Source: Stutzerimonas stutzeri
GTDB lineage: Bacteria > Pseudomonadota > Gammaproteobacteria > Pseudomonadales > Pseudomonadaceae
Direction of reading: 5' to 3'
DNA length: 64,000 nucleotides
NCBI RefSeq assembly: GCF_000219605.1
Contig: NC_015740.1
Location: forward strand, 1,178,001 to 1,242,000
Under the pieces are notes generated by a model. The model was not told where the DNA came from and did not search any database. It saw only the letters and a list, made by a program, of their open reading frames with translations. The stretch's first letter is position 1. Each line of letters opens with the position of its first letter. Below, piece after piece: positions 9,933 to 19,957 of the stretch. The position numbers and the translations under genes were made by a program.

Positions 9933-9938
9933 TATAAT
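9933..9938 (+). promoter_or_regulatory. Probable -10 element of the sdhE promoter
   Basis: A perfect TATAAT lies 27 bases before the sdhE ATG, in the 146-base divergent spacer between ygfZ and sdhE. No good -35 is seen at the usual distance, so this rests on the -10 match and position alone. Confidence 0.45.
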
Positions 9939-9965
9939 GCGCGCCTTCTCAAAAGGAGCCGATGT

Positions 9966-10220
9966 ATGGCCGAGCAATCCGAACTCAATCGTCTGTTCTG
10001 GCAAAGCCGTCGCGGCATGCTGGAGCTGGATGTCCTGCTGGTGCCTTTCGTCAAGGAGGTGTATCCGGGCCTCGACGAAGAAGACCAGCGTCGTTATCGC
10101 AAGCTGCTCAGCTGCGAGGATCAGGACATGTTCGGCTGGTTCATGCAGCGCGAAGAGCCCGAGGACGAGGATCTGCGCCGCATGGTTCGCATGATCCTCG
10201 ATCGTGTCCAGCCCAAGTAA
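9966..10220 (+). CDS. sdhE: SdhE, FAD assembly factor for succinate dehydrogenase
   Basis: An 84-residue protein of the SdhE/YgfY (CptB) family, which promotes covalent attachment of FAD to SdhA and FrdA. The hallmark RGMLELD (residues 16-22) contains the RGxxE motif needed for flavinylation. AAAGGAG precedes the ATG. The downstream ygfX gene starts inside its last codons. Confidence 0.94.
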   Translation: MAEQSELNRLFWQSRRGMLELDVLLVPFVKEVYPGLDEEDQRRYRKLLSCEDQDMFGWFMQREEPEDEDLRRMVRMILDRVQPK

Positions 10221-10659
10221 TCCGCCTTTCGAGTGCCACTGGCGGCCGTCCGGTCTGCTGCTGGCGTTCTATCAGGCCGTTCAGGCATGCGCGCTCACGG
10301 CCATTCTGCTGTCTGGCGCGCCGCCTGCGGTACGGCTGGTCTGCCTGCTGCTGTGTCTGACGCATGCCTGGTTCGCGCTGCCGCGCCACATCCTGTTGTC
10401 CGACCCGAATGCCTGGCGCGGTCTGCGTCATGATGGGCAAGGCTGGCATCTCTGGAGCGAGCGGCACGGCTGGCAGGCTGTTCAGTTACTGCCCGACAGC
10501 CTGGCGCTGCCGTTGGTGGTGGTGTTGCGCTTTCGTTTGCCTGGGCGACGCCTTGCCAGCAGTGTCTGCGTGCCTTGTGATGCACTGCCGCACGAGCAGC
10601 ATCGCCGCCTGCGGCTGTGTCTGAAATTCAGTCGACGTAGGTGGGCGGCACCAGAATAG
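10204..10659 (+). CDS. ygfX: YgfX/CptA family membrane protein
   Basis: A 151-residue protein starting at GTG 10204 inside the sdhE 3' end. It has two adjacent hydrophobic helices (about 15-37 and 40-58) and a soluble C-terminal part, as in YgfX. In E. coli this family was proposed as a toxin paired with SdhE, but later work favours SdhE as a flavinylation factor, so a toxin role is doubtful. Its last 32 bases overlap the 3' end of the convergent nadB gene. Confidence 0.75.
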   Translation: MSSPSNPPFECHWRPSGLLLAFYQAVQACALTAILLSGAPPAVRLVCLLLCLTHAWFALPRHILLSDPNAWRGLRHDGQGWHLWSERHGWQAVQLLPDSLALPLVVVLRFRLPGRRLASSVCVPCDALPHEQHRRLRLCLKFSRRRWAAPE

Positions 10660-12244
10660 TGTCGATGGCTTCGGGAAGCAGGTTGGGGTAGTCGAGGGTG
10701 TAATGCAGGCCGCGGCTTTCCTTGCGCTCCATCGCCGAACGGATCATCAGGTCCGCCACCAGCGCCAGGTTGCGCAGCTCGAGCAGGTCGCGGCTGACCT
10801 TGTAGTTGCTATAGAACTCGTCGATCTCGCTCAGCAGCAGGCGCACGCGATGCTGGGCACGCATCAGGCGTTTGGTGGTGCGCACGATGCCGACGTAGTC
10901 CCACATGAAGCGCCGCAGCTCATCCCAGTTGTGCGCGATGATCACGTCTTCGTCGGAATCGGTGACCTGGCTGGCATCCCAGGCGGGCAGGGTCGCCGTG
11001 CTGGTGATCTGGGGCAGCTCGCGCACGATGTCCTGCGCCGCGGCGCGGCCGTAGACGAAGCACTCGAGCAGCGAGTTGCTGGCCATCCGATTGGCGCCAT
11101 GCAGGCCGGTGAAACTGGTTTCGCCGATCGCGTAGAGCCCGGGAATGTCGGTGCGGCCGGCCTGATCCACGACCACGCCGCCGCAGGTGTAGTGCGCCGC
11201 CGGAACGACCGGGATCGGCTGGGTGGTGATGTCGATACCATATTCCAGGCACCGTTCGTAGACGGTGGGGAAGTGGCTTTTGACGAAGTCGGCGGGCTTG
11301 TGGCTGATGTCCAGATAGACGCAGTCGATACCTAGCCGTTTCATCTCGTGGTCGATTGCGCGCGCGACGATGTCGCGCGGAGCCAGTTCTTCGCGGGGGT
11401 CGAAGCGGGGCATGAAGCGCTCGCCATTGGGCAGCCTGAGCAGTGCGCCTTCGCCGCGCAGCGCTTCGGTAACCAGGAAGCTCTTGGCCTGTGGGTGATA
11501 GAGACAGGTGGGATGGAACTGGTTGAATTCCAGGTTGCCTACTCGGCAACCTGCGCGCCAGGCCATGGCGATGCCGTCGCCGCAAGCGCTGTCGGGGTTG
11601 CTGGTGTACAGGTAGACCTTCGCGGCACCGCCCGTGGCCAGCACGACGAAGCGAGACTGAAAGGTTTCGACCTCGCCCGTGTTGCGGTTGAGCACATAGG
11701 CACCCAGGCAACGCCTGCCCGGCAGGCCCAGCTTGTGCTCGGTAATCAGATCGACCGCGACACGCTGCTGCAGCAGTTCGATGTTGTCCTTCTGCCTGGC
11801 CTGGCCGAGCAGGGTGTTGAAGATGGCGGCACCAGTGGCGTCGGCGGCATGGATGATCCGCCGGTGACTATGGCCGCCTTCGCGAGTCAGGTGGAACTCG
11901 AATCCGCCATCCTCGCGGTCAGGGCCCTCGTCGCGTGTGAAGGGTACGCCCTGCTCGATCAGCCACTGGATCGCCTCGTTGCTGTGTTCGACGGTGAAGC
12001 GTACGGCGTCTTCACGGCACAGTCCGCCGCCAGCCACCAGCGTATCGGCGACATGGGATTCCACGGTGTCGGTGGTGTCCAGGACCGCAGCGACTCCGCC
12101 CTGAGCCCAATAGGTGGAGCCATTGGACAGGTCACCCTTGCTCAGTACCGCAATGCGCAGGTCGGACGGAAGATTGAGCGCGAGGGTAAGGCCGGCGGCA
12201 CCGCTGCCGATGACCAGCACGTCGTATCGAAGAACCTGGTTCAT
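10628..12244 (-). CDS. nadB: L-aspartate oxidase
   Basis: Flavoenzyme that oxidises L-aspartate to iminoaspartate, the first step of NAD synthesis from aspartate. The N-terminal dinucleotide fold shows [13 protein letters not shown] (about 11-23). Typical downstream blocks are [39 protein letters not shown] and [21 protein letters not shown]. Start chosen at ATG 12244, 8 bases after GGAA, giving 538 residues, the usual Pseudomonas length; a codon at 12250 is an alternative. Longer in-frame readings add unrelated sequence. It lies head-to-head with algU, as in other pseudomonads. Confidence 0.95.
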   Translation of the reverse strand: MNQVLRYDVLVIGSGAAGLTLALNLPSDLRIAVLSKGDLSNGSTYWAQGGVAAVLDTTDTVESHVADTLVAGGGLCREDAVRFTVEHSNEAIQWLIEQGVPFTRDEGPDREDGGFEFHLTREGGHSHRRIIHAADATGAAIFNTLLGQARQKDNIELLQQRVAVDLITEHKLGLPGRRCLGAYVLNRNTGEVETFQSRFVVLATGGAAKVYLYTSNPDSACGDGIAMAWRAGCRVGNLEFNQFHPTCLYHPQAKSFLVTEALRGEGALLRLPNGERFMPRFDPREELAPRDIVARAIDHEMKRLGIDCVYLDISHKPADFVKSHFPTVYERCLEYGIDITTQPIPVVPAAHYTCGGVVVDQAGRTDIPGLYAIGETSFTGLHGANRMASNSLLECFVYGRAAAQDIVRELPQITSTATLPAWDASQVTDSDEDVIIAHNWDELRRFMWDYVGIVRTTKRLMRAQHRVRLLLSEIDEFYSNYKVSRDLLELRNLALVADLMIRSAMERKESRGLHYTLDYPNLLPEAIDTILVPPTYVD

Positions 12245-12331
12245 GTCCATTTCCGCGGAAAAACGAACCCTAGTATATAGACGGGATGTAGCGCCAAAAT
12301 AGATGACTGTGCAGTTGTCTTCTAACGAGCG

Positions 12332-12360
12332 GAACTTTTTCCTCTGCGGACAGCTCAATA
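12332..12360 (+). promoter_or_regulatory. AlgU (sigma-E type) promoter, distal
   Basis: GAACTT at 12332-12337 is followed after 17 bases by TCAATA at 12355-12360, matching the AlgU/RpoE consensus GAACTT-N16/17-TCnnA. It lies about 235 bases upstream of the algU start, consistent with the known autoregulation of algU. Confidence 0.65.
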
Positions 12361-12509
12361 GGCAGTTATGAATGCAAACCAGCTGGCCATCGTGAATGGG
12401 CGGTGCGAGTTTGCTATGGACACCAGGACGGCGTCGTCAGCAAATCTGGCGCAACGCTGTGGTGCAATCGCCGTCAGGTATTGCAGGATAGCTTGCTAGG
12501 AGGGGGGGA

Positions 12510-12536
12510 GAACTTTTGCGTAAAGCCCGGGTCTAT
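12510..12536 (+). promoter_or_regulatory. AlgU (sigma-E type) promoter, proximal
   Basis: GAACTT at 12510-12515, then a 16-base spacer and TCTAT at 12532-12536, about 57 bases before the algU ATG. The sequence around it (GAACTTTTGCG...AAGCCC) closely resembles the autoregulated algU promoter of P. aeruginosa as I recall it. Confidence 0.75.
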
Positions 12537-12592
12537 TCTGGCAGGTCGGTTCACTGGTGTGAGCGACGCTGCTCCGACAAGGAGGAGCGTTC

Positions 12593-13174
12593 ATGCTGAC
12601 TCAGGAGCAGGACCAGCAACTGGTTGAACGAGTGCAGCGTGGGGACAAGCGGGCGTTTGATCTGCTGGTAATGAAGTACCAGCACAAGATCCTTGGGTTG
12701 ATCGTACGGTTCGTACATGACTCCCACGAAGCTCAGGACGTCGCGCAAGAGGCGTTTATCAAAGCCTATCGCGCACTCGCCAATTTTCGCGGGGACAGCG
12801 CCTTTTATACATGGCTGTACCGCATCGCCATCAACACGGCGAAGAATCATCTGGTGGCGCGCGGAAGGCGTCCGCCGGACAGTGATGTGAGCTCTGAGGA
12901 TGCCGAGTTCTACGAAGGCGATCACGCCCTCAAGGACATCGAGTCACCGGAACGCTCGCTGCTCAGGGATGAGATAGAAGATACCGTTCATCGAACCATT
13001 CAACTTTTGCCAGAAGATTTGCGTACGGCTCTAACACTGCGCGAATTTGATGGTCTTAGTTATGAAGACATTGCGAGCGTCATGCAGTGTCCGGTGGGCA
13101 CAGTACGTTCTCGGATCTTCCGGGCGCGTGAAGCCATAGATAAAGCGTTGCAACCCTTGTTGCATGAATCCTGA
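12593..13174 (+). CDS. algU: AlgU, ECF sigma factor of envelope stress and alginate control
   Basis: A 193-residue sigma-E-type ECF sigma factor. Region 2 reads [43 protein letters not shown]-like, and region 4 [41 protein letters not shown], a typical helix-turn-helix. The AAGGAGG site fixes the ATG. AlgU directs transcription of envelope-stress and, in alginate producers, exopolysaccharide genes. It is held by the anti-sigma factor MucA encoded next. Two AlgU-type promoters upstream imply autoregulation. Confidence 0.97.
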   Translation: [193 protein letters not shown]

Positions 13175-13205
13175 GACAGCGGCGACAGCCAAGAGAGGAA
13201 CCGCC

Positions 13206-13793
13206 ATGAGTCGTGAAGCCCTGCATGAATCGCTGTCCGCGGTGATGGATAACGAAGCGGACGAGTTGGAATTACGTCGCGTACTCGCAGGCGACAACCC
13301 CGAGCTGCGTGCCACCTGGTCGCGTTATCAGCTCGCTCGTGCCGCAATGCACAAGGAACTGATCGAGCCGCGCCTGGACATCGCAGCTGCGGTATCGGCT
13401 GCGCTGGCCGACGAGGCCGCTCCGGTCAAGGAGCAGCAGCGTACCGGCTGGACAAGTCTGGGGCGTCTCGCGGTAGCGGCTTCGGTCACGGTAGCTGTTC
13501 TGGCAGGTGTACGCCTGTACAATCAGAACGAAGTTGCCGGTCCGCAGCTTGCCCAGCAAGCGCCGCAGCCGACCATCTCCGTGCCGCAGGCCAATCAGGG
13601 GTCGACGGTGCTGGCTGGTTACAGCGAGCAGGCCGAGCTGCCCGCGCAGACAGCGGAGTCAGCACCGGTAGAGCGTTGGCATGAGGAGCGTCTGCCTTCT
13701 TATGTTCGCCAGCATGCACAGCAGGCTGCCTTTGGCACCGGATCGGAGAGCGCGCTGCCGTACGCTCGTGCGGCCAGCATGGAAGAACGTTAG
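13206..13793 (+). CDS. mucA: MucA, anti-sigma factor of AlgU
   Basis: A 195-residue single-pass inner-membrane protein (P. aeruginosa MucA is 194). The N-terminal cytoplasmic domain (MSREALHESLSAVMDNEADELELRRVL) binds AlgU. A membrane helix lies near residues 83-101 (LGRLAVAASVTVAVLAGVRLY) and the rest is periplasmic, where MucB binds and regulated proteolysis begins. The frame is intact, with none of the truncations common in mucoid clinical P. aeruginosa. ATG 13206 follows AGAGAGGAACC. An earlier ATG at 13164 inside algU lacks family support. Confidence 0.96.
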   Translation: MSREALHESLSAVMDNEADELELRRVLAGDNPELRATWSRYQLARAAMHKELIEPRLDIAAAVSAALADEAAPVKEQQRTGWTSLGRLAVAASVTVAVLAGVRLYNQNEVAGPQLAQQAPQPTISVPQANQGSTVLAGYSEQAELPAQTAESAPVERWHEERLPSYVRQHAQQAAFGTGSESALPYARAASMEER

Positions 13794-13801
13794 GGAGAAA
13801 C

Positions 13802-14746
13802 ATGCGCGTATTACCGCTGTATGTGGTGATGGGGGGCTGGCTATCGATGCCGGCCCTCGCTGCTGATGCCGAGTCCTGGATGGGGCGCCTCGCGATAGCC
13901 GAGCAGCAGCAGAGTTATGCAGGGACTTTCGTCTACGAGCGTAACGGCAGCTTTTCCAGCCATGCTGTTTGGCAGCAGGTCGACGGAAAGCGGGTGCAGG
14001 AGCGCTTCCTCCAGTTGGATGGGGCGCCTGCCGAAGTTCTGTTGGTCGATGGACAGATGCAGTGCGCCACCGATGAGCTGGCGGCTCAGGTGCGCGAGGC
14101 GCAGGCGTGGCACGGTCAGCGTCTGGACCCCAAGGCACTTTCCGAATGGTACGAATTCCGTGAGATCGGTGACTCTCGTGTCGCCGGCCGTTCTGCGGTG
14201 GCGCTTGCCGTCGTTCCGCGTGACCAGCATCGCTACGGATTCGAGCTTCACCTCGATCGCGAGACCGCACTGCCGCTCAAGTCCCTGATGCTCAATGAGA
14301 AGGGGCAGCTGCTCGAGCGCTTCCAGTATGCGCAGTTCTCTACCGATCCGATCGATACCCAACAACTGAAGCCAAGTGCCGATTGCAAGCCGGTATCGGT
14401 CAGCAAGCGTGAAGCCAACCCCTCTTCAGTCTGGCGTTCCGATTGGCTGCCGGCCGGTTTCAAGTTGCTTGATGCCAACCAGCGTCCGAGTCCCGCGTCT
14501 TCCGAAACGGTGTCCTGGTTGTTCTATGGCGACGGCCTGGCCAAGTTTTCGGTGTTTCTCGAGCCTTTGCGCGGCGCCTTGGTCGAAGATGCGCGTAGTC
14601 AGATGGGGCCCACCGTCGCCGTGTCCAAGCGCATCAGCACCGAGGACGGTGACGTGATGGTGACCGTCGTCGGCGAGATCCCGCTCGGTACGGCCGAACG
14701 CGTGGCGCTCTCCATGCGTGCTGGTGCCGAACAGGCGCAGCGATGA
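13802..14746 (+). CDS. mucB: MucB (RseB-like) periplasmic regulator
   Basis: A 314-residue protein with a signal peptide (about 1-22, ending MPALAA). It belongs to the RseB/MucB family, a two-domain periplasmic protein that shields MucA from the first protease and senses misfolded lipid or protein. YAGTFVYERNGSFSSHAVWQQVDGKRVQERFLQLDG is the typical first-domain sequence. It begins 8 bases after mucA and overlaps mucC by 4 bases. Confidence 0.95.
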   Translation: MRVLPLYVVMGGWLSMPALAADAESWMGRLAIAEQQQSYAGTFVYERNGSFSSHAVWQQVDGKRVQERFLQLDGAPAEVLLVDGQMQCATDELAAQVREAQAWHGQRLDPKALSEWYEFREIGDSRVAGRSAVALAVVPRDQHRYGFELHLDRETALPLKSLMLNEKGQLLERFQYAQFSTDPIDTQQLKPSADCKPVSVSKREANPSSVWRSDWLPAGFKLLDANQRPSPASSETVSWLFYGDGLAKFSVFLEPLRGALVEDARSQMGPTVAVSKRISTEDGDVMVTVVGEIPLGTAERVALSMRAGAEQAQR

Positions 14747-15195
14747 TCGAAGAGTCGGGGCGGGTCGTTGCGCTGGATGACGGCGCCGTTTGGGTCGAAA
14801 CTCGGCGCAAAAGCACCTGCTCTGGCTGTTCGGCGAAGAACGGCTGCGGGCAGGGCTTGATGGATACCCTCGGGGTGCGTGAGCAACGAGGGCTGATTCG
14901 GGCGCTTAGCGACCTGCAGCTCCAGGTGGGTGACTCGGTCATCGTCGGGGTCCGCGAGGACGTGTTGCTGCGCGGTGCCGTACTTGTCTATCTTCTCCCT
15001 CTGCTCATGCTGATGGCGGCAGCAACGCTCGCCGCCCAGTTTTCTGCGCATGAACCGCTCGTCATCCTGGCGGGGTTCGGGGGATTCTTCGTTGCCTGGC
15101 TGTTCGTGCGCATGAGAAGCCGAACGGTGGCAAGCGATCCGAATCTGCAGCCGGTGGTTTTGCGCGCTATGCTCGCGGGGCCTGCGAGTCCCTGA
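14743..15195 (+). CDS. mucC: MucC (RseC family) membrane protein
   Basis: A 150-residue RseC/MucC family protein with an N-terminal cytosolic part holding a cysteine cluster (CSGCSAKNGCGQG, about 27-39), which may bind iron-sulfur or another redox centre, and two membrane helices (about 78-98 and 103-120). Its start overlaps the mucB stop. MucC has a minor modulating role on AlgU in P. aeruginosa; RseC homologues are also linked to SoxR reduction and thiamine synthesis. Confidence 0.92.
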   Translation: MIEESGRVVALDDGAVWVETRRKSTCSGCSAKNGCGQGLMDTLGVREQRGLIRALSDLQLQVGDSVIVGVREDVLLRGAVLVYLLPLLMLMAAATLAAQFSAHEPLVILAGFGGFFVAWLFVRMRSRTVASDPNLQPVVLRAMLAGPASP

Positions 15196-15230
15196 GCTTC
15201 CTTGTTTTGTCAGTGGGGAGACTTGTAGTC

Positions 15231-16652
15231 ATGCTCAATCGAAACAGCTGCTTTGCCTTCGTGGCAGGCCTGGCCCTGTTCGGGCAGGCCGTGGTGGCGC
15301 AAGCGCAAGCGGCTTTGCCTGATTTTACGCCGCTGGTTGAAAATGCCTCGCCAGCGGTCGTCAACATCAGTACCAAGCAGAAAGTGCCCACACGTGGGGC
15401 CACCGCGCAGATTCCTGAACTCGAAGGGTTGCCGCCGATCTTTCGCGAATTCTTCGAGCGCAGCATTCCACAAATGCCGGGCGCGCCGGGCCAGGGCCAG
15501 CAGCGCGAGGCGCAATCACTGGGCTCCGGATTCATCATCTCCGATGACGGCTATGTGCTGACCAACAACCACGTGGTGGCCGGTGCCGACGAGATCATTG
15601 TGCGCCTGCCCGATAGAAGCGAGCTCGAAGCCAAGCTGATCGGCGCCGACCCTCGCTCCGATGTGGCCGTTCTGAAGGTCGAAGGCAAGGGCCTGCCGAC
15701 TGTGAAGATCGGGCGCTCCGACGAGCTCAAGGCTGGCGAGTGGGTGCTGGCCATCGGCTCGCCGTTCGGCTTCGACCATACCGTGACCGCGGGTATTGTC
15801 AGTGCGACTGGCCGCAGCCTGCCCAACGAGAGCTACGTGCCCTTCATCCAGACCGACGTGGCGATCAACCCGGGCAATTCGGGCGGCCCGCTGTTCAACC
15901 CCAAGGGCGAGGTGATCGGTATCAACTCGCAGATCTTCACCCGTTCAGGCGGCTTCATGGGCCTGTCCTTCGCAATTCCGATCGATGTAGCGATGGACGT
16001 GGCCAATCAGCTGCGCACCGACGGCAAGGTCAATCGCGGCTGGCTCGGCGTGGTGATTCAGGAGGTGAACAAGGACCTGGCCGAGTCCTTCGGGCTGGAG
16101 CGCCCGGCCGGAGCCCTGGTGGCCCAGGTAATGGATGGCGGTCCGGCGGCTCGTAGCGGGCTGCGCGTCGGCGACGTGATCCTCAGCCTCAACGGCAAGC
16201 CGATCGTCATGTCTGCGGATCTGCCTCATCTGGTCGGTGCGCTGAAGCCCGGCAGCAAGGCGCGCATGGAAGTGGTGCGCGACGGTGATCGCAAGACGCT
16301 GGACGTCAGCATCGGCGCCATGCCGGAGGAAGGCGAAGCGGTGGTGGCGTCTGGCGGTGGTCAGGAGCGCAGCGACAATCGCTTGGGCGTGAAGGTCACC
16401 GAGCTGACCGAGGAGCAGAAGAAGAGCCTCGATCTGCCGGGCGGCGTGGTGATCACCGAGATCCTCAATGGCCCGGCAGCGATGATCGGCCTGCGCCCCG
16501 GGGATGTCATCACTCATCTGAACAACCAGGCGATCAATTCGGCGGCGACGTTCAGCCGGGTTGCCGAGCAGCTGCCCAAGAACCGCTCGGTTTCGATGCG
16601 CGTGCTGCGTCAGGGGCGTGCGAGCTTCATTACCTTCAAGCTGGCCGAGTAA
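15231..16652 (+). CDS. mucD: MucD, periplasmic DegP/HtrA-type serine protease
   Basis: A 473-residue HtrA protease with a signal peptide (about 1-28). The catalytic triad is readable: H114 in TNNHVV, D144 in DPRSDVAVLKV, S217 in NPGNSGGPL. Two PDZ domains follow (about 265-350 and 375-470). MucD degrades misfolded periplasmic proteins and thereby dampens AlgU activation. Start chosen at ATG 15231 behind GGGGAG, since a TTG at 15207 would disrupt the signal peptide. It is last in the algU operon and followed by a good terminator. Confidence 0.95.
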   Translation: MLNRNSCFAFVAGLALFGQAVVAQAQAALPDFTPLVENASPAVVNISTKQKVPTRGATAQIPELEGLPPIFREFFERSIPQMPGAPGQGQQREAQSLGSGFIISDDGYVLTNNHVVAGADEIIVRLPDRSELEAKLIGADPRSDVAVLKVEGKGLPTVKIGRSDELKAGEWVLAIGSPFGFDHTVTAGIVSATGRSLPNESYVPFIQTDVAINPGNSGGPLFNPKGEVIGINSQIFTRSGGFMGLSFAIPIDVAMDVANQLRTDGKVNRGWLGVVIQEVNKDLAESFGLERPAGALVAQVMDGGPAARSGLRVGDVILSLNGKPIVMSADLPHLVGALKPGSKARMEVVRDGDRKTLDVSIGAMPEEGEAVVASGGGQERSDNRLGVKVTELTEEQKKSLDLPGGVVITEILNGPAAMIGLRPGDVITHLNNQAINSAATFSRVAEQLPKNRSVSMRVLRQGRASFITFKLAE

Positions 16653-16670
16653 GCGCGGGTTCAGCAAACG

Positions 16671-16702
16671 AAGGGCGGCTCAGGCCGCCCTTCTTCGTTT
16701 CT
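16671..16702 (+). terminator. Intrinsic terminator of the algU-mucABCD operon
   Basis: AAGGGCGGC (16671-16679), loop TCAG, GCCGCCCTT (16684-16692), then TCTTCGTTT. A 9-bp perfect stem with a T-rich tail starting 19 bases after the mucD stop. Confidence 0.85.
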
Positions 16703-16831
16703 GCCGTTTGGCCACTGGATGCAGCTGATCGTGATGCGGGCGGCTTGTGCGTGGCACTGCAGGGGCTGATCAGTTACACTTCGCGGCTATTTTCGGCGGG
16801 CAATCGGCCCGCGACTACCGAGTGTTGAGCT

Positions 16832-18631
16832 GTGAGTGACCTGAGTCATATCCGCAATTTCTCCATCATTGCCCATATCGATCACGGCAAGTCGACCCTG
16901 GCGGACCGTTTCATCCAGATGTGCGGTGGCCTGTCCGAGCGCGAAATGGCCGCTCAGGTACTGGATTCGATGGACCTCGAACGTGAGCGTGGTATCACCA
17001 TCAAGGCCCACAGCGTCACGCTGCACTACAAGGCGCGGGACGGAAAGACCTACCAGCTGAACTTCATCGATACCCCCGGACACGTCGACTTCACCTATGA
17101 AGTCAGCCGCTCGCTGGCCGCGTGCGAGGGCGCGTTGCTGGTGGTGGATGCCGGTCAGGGGGTGGAGGCACAGTCGGTTGCCAACTGCTACACCGCCATC
17201 GAGCAGGGTCTCGAGGTCATGCCGGTGCTCAACAAGATGGACCTGCCGCAGGCAGAACCCGAGCGCGTCAAGGAAGAGATCGAGCACATCATCGGCATTG
17301 ATGCCACCGATGCGGTCGCCTGCAGTGCCAAGAGCGGAATGGGCGTCGACGAGGTGCTCGAGCGTCTGGTCGCAGTGATTCCTCCGCCCACCGGTGATAT
17401 CGAGGCGCCGCTGCAGGCGCTGATCATCGACTCCTGGTTCGACAACTACCTGGGTGTGGTGTCGCTGGTGCGGGTACGCCACGGTCGTATCAAGAAGGGC
17501 GACAAGGTGCTGGTGAAGTCCACCGGCAAGGTGCATCAGGTGGACAGCGTTGGTGTGTTCACGCCCAAGCACACCGCCACCGCCGATCTCAAGGCCGGCG
17601 AAGTGGGCTTCATCATCGCCGGGATCAAGGATATCCATGGCGCGCCCGTGGGCGATACCCTGACGCTCTCCAGCACGCCGGACGTGGAGATGCTGCCCGG
17701 CTTCCAGCGCATCAAGCCGCAGGTATATGCCGGCCTGTTCCCGGTCAGCTCCGACGATTTCGAGGACTTCCGCGAAGCCCTGCAGAAACTCACGCTCAAC
17801 GACGCGGCACTGCAATACGAGCCGGAAAGCTCCGAGGCGCTGGGTTTCGGATTCCGTATCGGCTTCCTCGGCATGCTGCACATGGAGATCATCCAGGAGC
17901 GCCTGGAGCGCGAGTACGACCTGGACCTGATCACCACGGCGCCGACGGTGGTCTACGAGCTGTTGCTCAAGAACGGCGACACCATCTACGTCGACAACCC
18001 GTCGCGCCTGCCGGACCTGTCCTTCATCGAAGACATGCGCGAACCCATCGTGCAGGCCAACATCCTGGTCCCGCAGGATCACCTCGGCAACGTCATCACC
18101 CTGTGCATCGAGAAGCGCGGCGTGCAGCGCGACATGCAGTTCCTCGGCTCGCAGGTTCAGGTGCGCTACGACCTGCCGATGAGCGAAGTGGTGCTGGATT
18201 TCTTCGATCGTCTGAAGTCGGTGAGCCGTGGTTACGCCTCGCTGGACTACAGCTTCGTGCGTTTCCAGTCGGCGAACCTGGTCAAGCTGGACGTGCTGAT
18301 CAATGGCGAGAAGGTCGACGCTCTGGCATTGATCGTGCACCGAGACAATGCGCATTACAAAGGCCGTCAGCTGACCGAGAAGATGAAGGAGCTGATCCCA
18401 CGGCAGATGTTCGATGTGGCGATCCAGGCGGCCATCGGCGGGCAGATCGTCGCGCGGACCACGGTCAAGGCGTTGCGCAAGAACGTTCTGGCGAAATGTT
18501 ACGGCGGCGACGTAAGCCGTAAGCGCAAGCTGCTGGAAAAGCAGAAGGCCGGTAAGAAGCGCATGAAGCAGGTAGGCAGCGTGGAAATCCCGCAAGAGGC
18601 GTTCCTCGCGGTACTGAAGGTAGATAGCTGA
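16832..18631 (+). CDS. lepA: LepA (EF4), translational GTPase
   Basis: A 599-residue elongation factor 4 starting at GTG. The GTPase P-loop AHIDHGKST is at 14-22, DTPGHVDF at G3 and NKMD at G4. The unique C-terminal domain carries [34 protein letters not shown], the LepA signature. It acts on the ribosome in initiation or back-translocation. lepB follows after one base, as in most proteobacteria. Confidence 0.97.
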   Translation: MSDLSHIRNFSIIAHIDHGKSTLADRFIQMCGGLSEREMAAQVLDSMDLERERGITIKAHSVTLHYKARDGKTYQLNFIDTPGHVDFTYEVSRSLAACEGALLVVDAGQGVEAQSVANCYTAIEQGLEVMPVLNKMDLPQAEPERVKEEIEHIIGIDATDAVACSAKSGMGVDEVLERLVAVIPPPTGDIEAPLQALIIDSWFDNYLGVVSLVRVRHGRIKKGDKVLVKSTGKVHQVDSVGVFTPKHTATADLKAGEVGFIIAGIKDIHGAPVGDTLTLSSTPDVEMLPGFQRIKPQVYAGLFPVSSDDFEDFREALQKLTLNDAALQYEPESSEALGFGFRIGFLGMLHMEIIQERLEREYDLDLITTAPTVVYELLLKNGDTIYVDNPSRLPDLSFIEDMREPIVQANILVPQDHLGNVITLCIEKRGVQRDMQFLGSQVQVRYDLPMSEVVLDFFDRLKSVSRGYASLDYSFVRFQSANLVKLDVLINGEKVDALALIVHRDNAHYKGRQLTEKMKELIPRQMFDVAIQAAIGGQIVARTTVKALRKNVLAKCYGGDVSRKRKLLEKQKAGKKRMKQVGSVEIPQEAFLAVLKVDS

Positions 18632-18632
18632 T

Positions 18633-19487
18633 ATGTCGATCAATTTCCCGTTGTTGCTGGTTATCGCCGTGGCCGTCTGCGGTCTTTTGGCACTGAGCGA
18701 TCTGTTGTTCTTCGCACCCCGGCGTCGGGCTGCGATCGCCAACTACGAAGGGCGCACCGGGGAAATCGATCCATCGACGCTGGAGGCGCTGAACAAGGAG
18801 CCACTGCTGATCGAGTATGGCAAGTCCTTCTTCCCTGTGCTGGCCATCGTGCTGGTACTGCGCTCGTTTCTCGTCGAACCCTTCCAGATCCCGTCCGGTT
18901 CGATGATTCCGACGTTGGAGGTCGGTGACTTCATCCTGGTCAACAAGTTCGCCTACGGCATCCGCCTGCCGGTGGTGGACACCAAGGTGATCGAAGTCAG
19001 CGATCCGAAGCGCGGCGACGTGATGGTCTTCCGCTATCCGAACGAACCCAGCATCAACTACATCAAGCGGGTCGTCGGTCTGCCGGGTGACACCGTGCGC
19101 TACAGCAGCGACCGCCGTCTGTTCGTCAACGATCAGCCGGTGGCCGAAATACTGGTCGGCGAAGAGCCGGGCAGTCTCGGCAGCGCCGTGCTGTATCGGG
19201 AAAAACTTGGCGAAGTGGAGCACCTGATCCGCAAAGAAATGGGGCGCTATCGAATCGAACCGAGCCGCCAGTGGACCGTGCCGGCCGAGCATTACTTCAT
19301 GATGGGCGACAACCGCGACAACTCCAACGACAGCCGCTACTGGCAGGACGACTCGATCCCCGCCGAGCTTGCTGGCATGGTTCCGGACCGCAACATCGTC
19401 GGCAAGGCCTTCGCCGTGTGGATGAGCTGGCCCGATCCGAAACTCAGCAATCTGCCGAATTTCTCCCGCGTGGGCCTGATTCACTGA
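18633..19487 (+). CDS. lepB: LepB, signal peptidase I
   Basis: A 284-residue leader peptidase with two N-terminal membrane helices (about 3-27 and 66-80). The catalytic serine is S90 in PSGSMIPTL and the lysine K145 in YIKRVVGLPGD. The DNRDNSNDSRYW block is also conserved. It removes signal peptides of exported proteins at the periplasmic face of the inner membrane. The start codon is one base past the lepA stop. Confidence 0.96.
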   Translation: MSINFPLLLVIAVAVCGLLALSDLLFFAPRRRAAIANYEGRTGEIDPSTLEALNKEPLLIEYGKSFFPVLAIVLVLRSFLVEPFQIPSGSMIPTLEVGDFILVNKFAYGIRLPVVDTKVIEVSDPKRGDVMVFRYPNEPSINYIKRVVGLPGDTVRYSSDRRLFVNDQPVAEILVGEEPGSLGSAVLYREKLGEVEHLIRKEMGRYRIEPSRQWTVPAEHYFMMGDNRDNSNDSRYWQDDSIPAELAGMVPDRNIVGKAFAVWMSWPDPKLSNLPNFSRVGLIH

Positions 19488-19579
19488 AAGCTGTGAATTG
19501 CGGCCCCCGTCGAGCGTAGTGGGCTCGTTATATTTGTCCTGCCCCGATCGGTGGGTATCGTTACGACATAGAGGTCGAC

Positions 19580-19957
19580 ATGAGTTTTGCGCGTTCGCAA
19601 AAAGGGCTGTCCATGCTGAGCTGGATCATGCTCCTGGCGGTTGTGGCGTTTGTGGCCAGCACCGGGTTCAAGATGTTCCCGCATTATTTCGACTACATGT
19701 CCATGGACAAGATCATCCAGTCCGTGGAAACCGACGAAGCGCTTGAGATTCGCAGCGTCGGGGAGTTCTATAGTCATGTCAGCAAGGGGATGCAGGTCAA
19801 CGGCATCCAGAATATCGATCTGAAGGAAGCGCTGAAGGTCGAGATCCAGAACAATGAATTCAGGGCACACCTGAAGTACGAAAAACGCGAGCCGCTGATC
19901 CGCAATCTCGATCTGGTGGCGAACTTCGACAAAGAATATCGCCTAAGGATGCCGTGA
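19580..19957 (+). CDS. DUF4845 family single-span membrane protein
   Basis: A 125-residue protein with one membrane helix (about 15-33) and a periplasmic domain. Members of DUF4845 occupy exactly this slot between lepB and rnc in pseudomonads. Function is not established. GAGGTCGAC precedes the ATG. Its stop overlaps the GTG start of rnc, implying coupled translation. Confidence 0.85.
   Translation: MSFARSQKGLSMLSWIMLLAVVAFVASTGFKMFPHYFDYMSMDKIIQSVETDEALEIRSVGEFYSHVSKGMQVNGIQNIDLKEALKVEIQNNEFRAHLKYEKREPLIRNLDLVANFDKEYRLRMP

Larger units (their letters stand above)
12245..12592. other. 348-bp divergent nadB/algU intergenic region
   Basis: No gene is visible. It carries two AlgU-type promoters (listed separately) directed at algU, and must also hold the nadB promoter leftward. 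An upstream A/T-rich stretch at 12265-12300 could serve the latter. Confidence 0.6.

Noticed and set aside
9966..10659. sdhE-ygfX as a toxin-antitoxin pair (CptAB)
   Set aside because: SdhE has the RGxxE flavinylation motif and the pair is core chromosome; a toxin role for the second gene is not supported here.
16787..18742. Long open frame antisense to lepA
   Set aside because: It is a GC-rich mirror of lepA with no start signal, no domain and biased Arg/His/Gln composition.
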